Shown piece after piece: positions 24,119 to 32,274 of a stretch of 39,546 nt of DNA. The first letter of the stretch is position 1. Every line of letters starts with the position of its first letter. The stretch comes from Fidelibacterota bacterium (GTDB lineage: Bacteria; Fidelibacterota; UBA2242; JAOZSR01), in NCBI GenBank assembly GCA_029939575.1, contig JAOZSR010000018.1, positions 1-39,546 on the forward strand, in the 5' to 3' direction. Both the position numbers and the translations under genes were made by a program. The notes beneath the pieces were generated by a model that saw only the letters and a program-made list of their open reading frames with translations, did not search any database and was not told the DNA's origin.

Positions 24119-27100
24119 ATGAAGAAACTTGTGATTATTTTAATGGCAGTTTTGTTTGTCTGTTTTTCATTTGGGCAAGCTGCAGATCTGTTTTTCTCGG
24201 AGTATATTGAGGGAGGATCTTTCAATAAAGCACTTGAAATTTATAATGGTACTGGTGCTGAAGTAGATCTTTCTAACTATGTAATGCGTGGAAATCATAA
24301 TGGTTCTGCCTGGGAAGAAGTATTTACTTTTGGTAATGCAAAACTAGCTGATGGTGATGTTTATGTAATTTGTCACTCTGCTGCTGCTGCTGAAATTTTA
24401 GCAGAGGCTGATACTATTGTGCAAGATCCATATAATGGCGGTACATCTAATGCCGCTAATTTCAATGGTGATGATGTACGTGCACTTTGTAAAGTAAACG
24501 GCACAGATACAACAATCATTGATCTTTTTGGAATGTATGATTTAACTGATCCGGGAAGTGGTTGGGCTGTTGCAGGTGTTGATAATGGTACAAAAGATCA
24601 TACATTAGTAAGAAAACAAAGTGTAACAACTGGTAATCCTGATTGGACTGCTTCAGCAGGAACAAATGCTGATGATTCTGAATGGATTGTATATGATAAG
24701 GATATATTTACATATCTCGGTTATCATGACGGTCCGGTAGTAAACCTTGATCTTAATCTAACTTTTGAAGATGATACCGACAATGCAAACTGGGGTGTGT
24801 ATGATGGTGTAGCAGGATATACAACAGTTTCTCACAATGCTACTGGTGGTGTTGATGGTACAGGAGCAATAGAATTTGGTGACGGTGGATATCAATTCAC
24901 TATCAAAAGACCTATTATTGCTACAGTTGGTACCAATTTTCAACTTTCAGTTGATGTAAAAACTTTAGGTTGGGACGATGGTGACACATTTCCTATTACT
25001 ATTGCTATAGAAGGTATAGTTGAAACACCAGTTTCAGCATCTATAAATTCATTAGCTGATTTTACTAATATTGAATTATCCGGAACTACAACTCAGGATA
25101 GTGGTTATATTGCAATTGTTGGTTCAAATACTTTAGCAGCAAATGTTGGTGGAGAGATCAAAGTCTGGCTTGATAATCTTGTTTTTGATGATGACGTCCA
25201 GGCTTCAGGACCACCGCAAGTAACTTTCAGAGTCAATACTTCAACAATGGGAGAAGGAGTTACTGACTCAACCGGAGTTATGCATATCAGAGGTGATATG
25301 AATGGTTGGAATGATGCAAATCCAATGACTAATGTTGGTGGTGATTACTGGGAAACCACAATTGAACTAAGTGAAGGTACATATGGATTTAAGTTTACAT
25401 ATACTGATAATATTACCGGTGGGTTAAAATGGGAATCAATTGACAACAGATCCGTTACTGTTGGTGCAGAAGATATGGTTGTTGATCTTGCATATTTTGA
25501 TAATGTAATACCTTATACACCTACAGATACTGTTGATGTTTGGTTTCGAGTAAATATGGCAGGTGTTCTGGATTATGATGGTACAAGCCCGGTAGGAGTT
25601 AGAGGAGCGATTCCAATTGATCCAGGTTGGGCAACAGCCGTTGAAATGGTAAAAGAGGGTGAAACTGATTTTTATTCAGGTTTGGTTTCATTTCCTGTAT
25701 CACAAATTGGTGATACTGTAGCCTATAAATTTGTTTGGGGACCTTTATCAGGATGGGATGATGTACATTGGGAATCACCAAAGTATGACGTATTACCAAG
25801 TGGTGACAGATATGTGATTGTTAATAGTGATACTACACTTGCGTTTAAATATTTCAATGATGCACCACCAACAACAGATATTAAAGATTATAATGTAACA
25901 ATCGTTATGAATACCAGCACAATGGATAATGTTACAGATTCTACTGCCTTATTTTTTGTTACAGGTAGTTATGATGGCTGGGCACATGATGATGATACCT
26001 TGACTCAGGTTGGTGATTATTGTGCAAAAACTTTTACTTTTACAGGACCGGGAAGTGGTTTAGATCTTGAATTTACCTTCTTTTATAAAATGCTTGCAAC
26101 TATTGATCAGCAGAACTGGCAGGGTGGAGATAATCTCAAACCAACTATTACTTCTGATACAACATTAGTATATTACTGGCAAAATGGTAATACACCACCA
26201 TATACTCCAACAGATAGTATTGATGTCTGGTTTAGAGTAAATATGGCTGGTGTTGCTGATTATGATGGAACAAGTCCTGTTGGTGTTCGTGGAGCGATTC
26301 CTCTTGATCCAGGTTGGGCAACAGCACAAGAACTCACTCAAGAAGGAGAATCAGATTATTATAGTGGATTAATTTCCTTTCCATCAAGTGATGTTGATAG
26401 TACACGAGCTTATAAATTCGTATGGGGTCCTCTGTCAGGATGGGATAATGTACATTGGGAATCTCCAAAATATGATGTGTTACAAAGTGGAGATAGATAT
26501 ATTAATCTTAAAAATGATACAACACTAGCTTTTAAATATTATAGTGATGAACCACCTGGAGATCTGGATCCTGTTACCTCTCAGGTTGCCTTTTTTGTTG
26601 ATATGGGCGCTTATGAAGAATTAGGACTATTCAGCGTTGCCAGAAAAGATTCTATGCAGATTCGTGGATCTTTTAATGGTTGGAATGATGGTAATCCGTT
26701 ATTGTGTAAAATGGTAAGACAACCAGGAACAACAATTTATGGTATAGTTGCCGAAATTACTGATTTTCCGGAAAAAGAAATACAGTATAAATTCTATATG
26801 AAAATGTCTACAGAATCTATTGATTACTGGAAAAATAACGGAATTAATGATATTCATGTTGACTGGGGATATGAAGTACCTCCCACAATGGGTGGCGGAA
26901 ACAGAACCATGATTTATGACGGTGTAGAAGGTCAAATCCAGATGATTGATGTTGCTTTTTATAATGGATTACCAGCACGTGGAATAATTCCTACTGAAAC
27001 AACAGTACCAGTAACATTTAATATTGATATGAGCCAGGTTGATGGTTTTAATGCTGCTACAGATTCAGTATTATTCAATTTTAAAGATGAATGGCAGGTT

Positions 27101-27715
27101 AATGCGCTTGGTTTAAGAGATTCCACTCTTAAATATACAGACGATGATGGCGATGGTGTTTATACTATTACTATTGATTTTGAAGGACCTACCGCTTACA
27201 CTCTCATTTATACAGTAAGTTGGGCTAGCCCTGATGGTACTGTAGAAGAAGGTGGCGGGTTTGATTATGGTCGTTTCCGTTGTCGTTATATTGAACCAAC
27301 TTCGACAAATCCTATTACATGGCCTACAGCATATATATGTCCAACTGATGTATTTACTGAAGATCCACCATTGGCTGTAGAAGAACCACCATTATCTGGT
27401 GTTGGTCTTGTTAAAGAAAACAATGTTGTTGTTACAGAATTTAAACTGGAACAGAATTTTCCTAATCCTTTTAATCCAACAACAGAAATCAGGTTTTCAA
27501 TTCCTGTCAATGAAACAACTACTTTAACTATTTACAATATGCTTGGACAAATTGTAAATCAGGTTAAATATGATAATGTTTCAATAGGAAATTATTCTTA
27601 TACATGGAACGCCTTAGATAATAATGGAAATAAAGTATCTACCGGTGTTTATTTTTATGAATTAAGAGTTGGAAACAGGTTTAACGAAACTAAAAAAATG
27701 CTTCTATTAAAATAG
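24119..27715 (+). CDS. Secreted multidomain protein: lamin-tail, carbohydrate-binding-like repeats and T9SS sorting domain
   Basis: The 1198-residue protein has a signal peptide ending near SFGQA. Residues about 22-200 form a lamin-tail domain (LFFSEYIEGGSFNKALEIYNG). A beta-sandwich follows (about 205-360), then starch-binding-like modules with RGDMNGWNDANPM (about 390) and RGSFNGWNDGNPL (about 845). Between them a module of about 115 residues occurs twice (about 470-584 and 699-813), sharing VDVWFRVNMAG, GTSPVGVRGAIP and FVWGPLSGWD. The C-terminal 85 residues (FKLEQNFPNPFNPTTEIRFS to TKKMLLLK) are a Por-type sorting domain. A GGAG ribosome-binding site precedes the ATG. It has no catalytic motif and is probably a cell-surface glucan-binding protein. 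Confidence 0.82.
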   Translation: MKKLVIILMAVLFVCFSFGQAADLFFSEYIEGGSFNKALEIYNGTGAEVDLSNYVMRGNHNGSAWEEVFTFGNAKLADGDVYVICHSAAAAEILAEADTIVQDPYNGGTSNAANFNGDDVRALCKVNGTDTTIIDLFGMYDLTDPGSGWAVAGVDNGTKDHTLVRKQSVTTGNPDWTASAGTNADDSEWIVYDKDIFTYLGYHDGPVVNLDLNLTFEDDTDNANWGVYDGVAGYTTVSHNATGGVDGTGAIEFGDGGYQFTIKRPIIATVGTNFQLSVDVKTLGWDDGDTFPITIAIEGIVETPVSASINSLADFTNIELSGTTTQDSGYIAIVGSNTLAANVGGEIKVWLDNLVFDDDVQASGPPQVTFRVNTSTMGEGVTDSTGVMHIRGDMNGWNDANPMTNVGGDYWETTIELSEGTYGFKFTYTDNITGGLKWESIDNRSVTVGAEDMVVDLAYFDNVIPYTPTDTVDVWFRVNMAGVLDYDGTSPVGVRGAIPIDPGWATAVEMVKEGETDFYSGLVSFPVSQIGDTVAYKFVWGPLSGWDDVHWESPKYDVLPSGDRYVIVNSDTTLAFKYFNDAPPTTDIKDYNVTIVMNTSTMDNVTDSTALFFVTGSYDGWAHDDDTLTQVGDYCAKTFTFTGPGSGLDLEFTFFYKMLATIDQQNWQGGDNLKPTITSDTTLVYYWQNGNTPPYTPTDSIDVWFRVNMAGVADYDGTSPVGVRGAIPLDPGWATAQELTQEGESDYYSGLISFPSSDVDSTRAYKFVWGPLSGWDNVHWESPKYDVLQSGDRYINLKNDTTLAFKYYSDEPPGDLDPVTSQVAFFVDMGAYEELGLFSVARKDSMQIRGSFNGWNDGNPLLCKMVRQPGTTIYGIVAEITDFPEKEIQYKFYMKMSTESIDYWKNNGINDIHVDWGYEVPPTMGGGNRTMIYDGVEGQIQMIDVAFYNGLPARGIIPTETTVPVTFNIDMSQVDGFNAATDSVLFNFKDEWQVNALGLRDSTLKYTDDDGDGVYTITIDFEGPTAYTLIYTVSWASPDGTVEEGGGFDYGRFRCRYIEPTSTNPITWPTAYICPTDVFTEDPPLAVEEPPLSGVGLVKENNVVVTEFKLEQNFPNPFNPTTEIRFSIPVNETTTLTIYNMLGQIVNQVKYDNVSIGNYSYTWNALDNNGNKVSTGVYFYELRVGNRFNETKKMLLLK
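25526..26556 (+). repeat. Coding duplication: two copies of a 115-residue module
   Basis: Copies at about 25526-25870 and 26213-26556 lie 687 bp apart. The protein is highly conserved (for example FRVNMAG and HWESPKYDVL) while many third codon positions differ. An unrelated module separates the copies. This points to an old duplication held by selection on the protein. Confidence 0.85.
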
Positions 27716-27730
27716 AGGTAACATATTACT

Positions 27731-27767
27731 TAACAAGAGCGGGATATGTTTTGTCCCGCTCTTGTTA
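27731..27767 (+). terminator. Strong hairpin terminator after the secreted multidomain protein
   Basis: A perfect 14-bp stem (27731-27744 with 27754-27767, containing CAAGAGCGGGA and TCCCGCTCTTG) encloses a 9-base loop. The following tail is only moderately T-rich. It starts 15 bases after the stop codon and separates the outer-membrane genes from the symporter gene, so it may end or attenuate transcription. Confidence 0.75.
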
Positions 27768-27800
27768 TTATACAAAGAGGAATAAGTAGAGGAGATTATA

Positions 27801-29621
27801 ATGGGTGGTATTGATTTTACAATTGTTGGAATATATTTGGTAGCAATGGTAATCGTTGGAATGTGGTTTCAGCGCAAAGCTTCTCAAAACATAGATAGTT
27901 ATTTTTTAGGAAATAATCAATTACCCTGGTGGGCTCTGGGAGCTTCAGGTATGTCATCCAATCTTGACATTAGTGGTACCATGATAATAGTAGCGCTGGT
28001 TTATGCAATTGGTGCACGTGGATTTTATATAGAAATCCGTGGTGGTGTTACTCTTATCATGGCATTTCTGATGATTTTCATTGGGAAATGGAGTCGAAGA
28101 GCAAATGTTATGACCCTGGCTGAATGGATGGAATTCCGGTTTGGAAATGACAGAGAAGGGCGTCTGGCAAGATTTATTACTGCTATTACATCTATAATTA
28201 TGACAATTGCTATGATTACCTATTTTGCTATTGGTGGTGGAAAATTTCTGGGAAGTTTTCTTGGAATTCCGGATATGCTTGGATTACCTTCCCATTTTTG
28301 GGCAGCGGCTATTCTGATTGTATTAGCTACTATCTACACAGTTGCCTCAGGATTATATGGAGTTATCTGGACAGATGTTTTCCAGGGGATCCTGATTTTT
28401 ATGGCAATTGCATATGTCGCAGTAAAAGCTTTTGCAATTGATTTGCCGGAAGAATTTATGATATCCATGCCTTTAAAAGAATCTGCTGGTGGTGGGTTTA
28501 AGGCGTATTTGACTAGTTACACAGAATGGACTTCCATAATACCAAAATGGAATTTAGGCATAGACTCCACAAGTGTTTATTCCATGTATAATCTATTTGG
28601 TGTGGCCATTTTATTTTACCTTTTTAAAGTAATTTTGGAAGGAACCGGGGGAACGGGAAATTATATGATTCAGAGATATTTTGCAGCCAAAGATGACCGG
28701 GAAGCCGGACTTTTATCTTTGTTCTGGACATTTTTATTATCATTCAGATGGCCATTTATTGCTGCAATGGCAGTTTGGGGAGTCTCCCTTGCAGGACAGA
28801 TCACTGACCCGGAAATGGTTCTTCCAGCTGTAGTTGCGACTTTACCGGTTGGAATTAAAGGATTTTTGATTGCCGGATTAATGGCAGCTGCCATGTCAAC
28901 TTTTGATTCGACTGTCAATGCCGGAGCAGCATATTGGGTAAAAGATATATATCTCACAATGATAAATCCGGATGCATCTCATAAACTGCAGATGAGACAT
29001 AGCTACATGGCTTCTCTCGTCTTGGTTATAACCGGATTATTTTTAACTTTGTTTATTAAAAATATCAATGAAATTTGGGGATGGATTACCATGAGTATCG
29101 GAGCCGGATTGGTGATTCCCCAACTTATTAGATGGTATTGGTGGCGTTTGAATGGATATGGTTATGCCATTGGAATGGCTGCCGGAACTGTTTCTGCTAT
29201 TTTATGGAAACTTTTGGCACCTGAAGCCTTACCGGAATATTATGCTTTTATATTATCTTCCGGCTTATCCTTAACAGGAACAATAGCGGGAACACTATTA
29301 ACAAGTCCTACAGAAAAAAATGTACTAAAGAACTTTTACCTAAAAACCAGACCATTTGGGATTTGGGATGAAATTCGAAAAGAATTTCCAACTGAATTTA
29401 TTGCATCTGCAAATAAGGAAAACAAACGGGATATTTTTTCTATATTTTTTGCAGTTCCCTGGCAAGTTTGTTTATTTATGATGTGGATGATGTTGATTAT
29501 GAAACGATGGGATAATTTTGTGGTTTTACTTATACTTACAATTATTTTTAGTGTAATTTTATACTTTTCATGGTTTAGACATCTTTCTACAAAAGTAAAA
29601 ACCGACAATATAGAAAAATGA
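27801..29621 (+). CDS. SSS-family sodium/solute symporter
   Basis: The 606-residue integral membrane protein has about 13-14 hydrophobic segments across its length. The N-terminal part shows family features: SYFLGNNQLPWWALGASGMSSNLD (residues about 33-56, the SSS signature region) and AEWMEFRFG. A segment near AAAMSTFDSTVNAGAAYWVKD (about 360-380) matches the sodium-site helix of SLC5-like sugar transporters. These carriers use the sodium gradient to import sugars, organic acids or amino acids. A GGAG ribosome-binding site precedes the ATG. Its place between the glucan genes and a TrmB regulator suggests it imports maltose or glucose; that is inferred. Confidence 0.88.
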   Translation: MGGIDFTIVGIYLVAMVIVGMWFQRKASQNIDSYFLGNNQLPWWALGASGMSSNLDISGTMIIVALVYAIGARGFYIEIRGGVTLIMAFLMIFIGKWSRRANVMTLAEWMEFRFGNDREGRLARFITAITSIIMTIAMITYFAIGGGKFLGSFLGIPDMLGLPSHFWAAAILIVLATIYTVASGLYGVIWTDVFQGILIFMAIAYVAVKAFAIDLPEEFMISMPLKESAGGGFKAYLTSYTEWTSIIPKWNLGIDSTSVYSMYNLFGVAILFYLFKVILEGTGGTGNYMIQRYFAAKDDREAGLLSLFWTFLLSFRWPFIAAMAVWGVSLAGQITDPEMVLPAVVATLPVGIKGFLIAGLMAAAMSTFDSTVNAGAAYWVKDIYLTMINPDASHKLQMRHSYMASLVLVITGLFLTLFIKNINEIWGWITMSIGAGLVIPQLIRWYWWRLNGYGYAIGMAAGTVSAILWKLLAPEALPEYYAFILSSGLSLTGTIAGTLLTSPTEKNVLKNFYLKTRPFGIWDEIRKEFPTEFIASANKENKRDIFSIFFAVPWQVCLFMMWMMLIMKRWDNFVVLLILTIIFSVILYFSWFRHLSTKVKTDNIEK

Positions 29622-29678
29622 GAGAATTATAGGTTTAAGTAAGATTTTATCAGTATAGAATTAGTAAAAGGGGCGAAT

Positions 29679-30497
29679 ATGCCGACATTTTCTGATGAAT
29701 TAATAGTAAAATTATCAAAATTGGGTTTTTCAAAATATGAAGCAAAAACCTATCTGGGATTATTAAAAAAGAATCCTGCAACCGGTTATGAAATCAGCCA
29801 GAATGCTCATGTACCACGCTCAGTTATATATTCTACTTTAAGAAAAATGGAAACATTGGGATATGTAATTTCGATCCATGAGAAACCAAGCAGATTTATT
29901 CCCTTATCACCGAAACAGTTATTGGCAAAACTGGAGTCTGATTTTACTTCAGATTTGACACAATTAGGCGATGATTTAATTGCCTTTGATGATAAAGCGG
30001 AAACTGAAGGGTTTTGGAATATCCGTGGCTATCGTTCATTAATTGAAGTTTGTAATGTAAATATTAAAGAGTCCAAAAAGTCAATATGCATTTCCGGTTG
30101 GAAAAGTGAAATAGATGAATTGGAAGATGCCCTTACCATAGCTAAAAAAAATGGTGTTGATATTGTAATTTTTTCATTTAATAAGATTAAGGAGCAATTA
30201 GGCCAGGTATTTTCTTATGGAATAGATGAGTCAAAACTTACTAATATCTGGGATCATAAATTAATAATGGTAACAGATAATAAAGATCTGGTTATGGGAC
30301 CGGCAAATAAAGATTCTGATGAACAGGCAATTTGGACTCAAAACAAAGCCGTTTTAAAGATTGCCTTGAATTATATTGTCTTAGATCTTACTCTTTATGG
30401 ACAGCGTATGAAACTGAATGTTTCTGATACAGTTGTTAAATTAATGCCTGATAGAATTGATAATTTGGATGAAATGCTCAAGGAATTAGAAAAGTAA
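29679..30497 (+). CDS. TrmB-family sugar-responsive transcriptional regulator
   Basis: The 272-residue protein has an N-terminal winged helix (about 1-75: LVKLGFSKYEAKTYLGLL-type helix, YEISQNAHVPRSVIYSTLRKMETLGYV, then FIPLSP) characteristic of TrmB. A short coiled segment follows, then an effector-type domain (about 100-240, ESKKSICISGWKSEIDELEDAL). TrmB regulators control maltose and trehalose genes and are commonest in archaea. An AAGGGG ribosome-binding site precedes the ATG. It is followed after 3 bases by a cytoplasmic GH13 enzyme, so it probably responds to an alpha-glucoside and controls this region. I could not find its operator by eye. Confidence 0.85.
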   Translation: MPTFSDELIVKLSKLGFSKYEAKTYLGLLKKNPATGYEISQNAHVPRSVIYSTLRKMETLGYVISIHEKPSRFIPLSPKQLLAKLESDFTSDLTQLGDDLIAFDDKAETEGFWNIRGYRSLIEVCNVNIKESKKSICISGWKSEIDELEDALTIAKKNGVDIVIFSFNKIKEQLGQVFSYGIDESKLTNIWDHKLIMVTDNKDLVMGPANKDSDEQAIWTQNKAVLKIALNYIVLDLTLYGQRMKLNVSDTVVKLMPDRIDNLDEMLKELEK

Positions 30498-30500
30498 AAA

Positions 30501-32273
30501 ATGGCGGATGAAGACCAAAACAATAAAATTCAAAGTTTAAATGGAAATTATTATAGTTATTTAGATTTTGAAAATGTTGGAATAAAAAAAAACTATTATA
30601 AAAAAAAATATAATAAATCCAAGTGGGAAAAAACATATCTTCCCACTTTTTGGTTTGATAGAGATTTTGACGGATGTACCTGGTATGCACGTGATTTTCA
30701 AATCAATAAAAATTTAAAACAGGTGGAAATCACCTTAAATTTTGACAATATTGATGATTATGCCAAGATATTCTTAAATGATGAATTAATTTTTACTCAT
30801 GAAGGGAATAGAATAAATTTTTCTATAAATATATCTGATTTTATCAATCGTGATGATAATAATCATTTAGTTATTATGGTTAAAGATAGTGGTGGTTCCG
30901 GGAGAATAATTGGAGATGTTTTTCTCAAAGAATACAAAGCAGCAGACCTCTTAACATCCAGAGATTACGAAAAAGAAAAGGCGGATAAACAACCTGATTG
31001 GCTAAAAGATGCAATTATATATGAATTATATGTACGGTCTTTTAGCGACGATAGTAGTTTTAAATCTGTTTCAAATAATTTATCATCCCTTAAAGCATTA
31101 GGAATTAATTGTATCTGGTTGATGCCTATTTTTCCGGTTGGTAATATTAATAAAAAAGGAAGCCTGGGGTGTCCTTATGCAGTATCGGATTATCAAAATG
31201 TAAATGATGAATTCGGTTCAATCTTTGACTTTTATAATCTTGTAAAAGAGGCGCATCGTCTTGATATCAGAATTATTCTTGATGTGGTCTGTAATCACAG
31301 TTCCTGGGATAATTGGATCTTGGATAATCATGGAGATTGGTATGCTCAGGATAGTGATTATCATATCGTTCATCCTCCGGGAACGGATTGGTATGATGTT
31401 GCACAATTGGATTATGATAACACAGTTCTACGTGATTACATGACTAATATTTTAAAATATTGGGTTCACGAGTTTGATATTGACGGTTTTAGGTGTGATG
31501 TTGCAGAAATGATTCCTATGGATTTTTGGAAAAATGCTGTAAAACAATTACAGGAGATTAAACCCGACCTGGTAATGCTGGCTGAAGGAAGCCATCCTAA
31601 ATTATTTATAAATGGTTTCCATTTAGGGTACTCCTGGAGTATTAGAAATACATTATATAAAATTCTCAGGTTAGGGATTCCGGCAACCCGACTGAATATG
31701 AGTCTGGAAAAGGAAAAACATCAATATCCACAAAACGCTAAATTTATGCGTTTTATAGAAAATCATGATCTGGATCGGGCAACAAAGAAATTTGGACTTG
31801 AAAAATCCAGAATTGCTGCTATTTTAGCTTACACTATACCTGGCATTCCTATGCTTTATTCCGGACAGGAGAATAGTGAAACTCATACTCCCTCACTTTT
31901 TGAAAAAGAAGTTATTAACTGGGAATCTGATATTAATAAGATGTGGAAGTTTTACCAGGCACTAATCTGTGTTCGGAATCGCTATTCAAGTCTACGAACA
32001 GGCGAGTATTTTGCAGTCCCGAATAATAAGGAAAAAGATGTTGTTTCATTTATCAGAATAAAAAAAAGTAACAGTGCGCTTGTTATTGCCAATGTTAGGG
32101 AAGAGCCACAGGAACTTGTTTTGGATTTATCCGGGTTTTCTAAAACAAAGAAAAACTGGGAACGGGTTTTTGGTGAATGTAATTTTCAAAACAATATAAA
32201 TTATATTAAAATGAATATTGACAGAAATCAATATTGTATATTAATATTTGAAGAAAAGAAAGGTATGTTATAA
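30501..32273 (+). CDS. Cytoplasmic GH13 enzyme with N-terminal GH2-type sugar-binding domain
   Basis: The 590-residue protein lacks a signal peptide. Residues about 1-150 form a jelly-roll like the sugar-binding domain of GH2 enzymes (WYARDFQI, VEITLNFDNIDDYAKIFLND, INISDFI, HLVIMVKDSGGSGRI). The GH13 barrel starts WLKDAIIYELYVRSFSDD, with nucleophile Asp333 in DGFRCDVAE, acid/base Glu362 in LAEGSHP and Asp423 in ENHDLDRA. This pairing is unusual, since GH13 enzymes usually carry CBM48 or other E-set domains here. The ATG is 3 bases after the TrmB stop; an AAGGAA lies 15 bases upstream. It probably hydrolyses imported maltodextrins. The fold of the N-terminal part is my reading and needs structural confirmation. 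Confidence 0.85.
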   Translation: MADEDQNNKIQSLNGNYYSYLDFENVGIKKNYYKKKYNKSKWEKTYLPTFWFDRDFDGCTWYARDFQINKNLKQVEITLNFDNIDDYAKIFLNDELIFTHEGNRINFSINISDFINRDDNNHLVIMVKDSGGSGRIIGDVFLKEYKAADLLTSRDYEKEKADKQPDWLKDAIIYELYVRSFSDDSSFKSVSNNLSSLKALGINCIWLMPIFPVGNINKKGSLGCPYAVSDYQNVNDEFGSIFDFYNLVKEAHRLDIRIILDVVCNHSSWDNWILDNHGDWYAQDSDYHIVHPPGTDWYDVAQLDYDNTVLRDYMTNILKYWVHEFDIDGFRCDVAEMIPMDFWKNAVKQLQEIKPDLVMLAEGSHPKLFINGFHLGYSWSIRNTLYKILRLGIPATRLNMSLEKEKHQYPQNAKFMRFIENHDLDRATKKFGLEKSRIAAILAYTIPGIPMLYSGQENSETHTPSLFEKEVINWESDINKMWKFYQALICVRNRYSSLRTGEYFAVPNNKEKDVVSFIRIKKSNSALVIANVREEPQELVLDLSGFSKTKKNWERVFGECNFQNNINYIKMNIDRNQYCILIFEEKKGML

Positions 32274-32274
32274 T

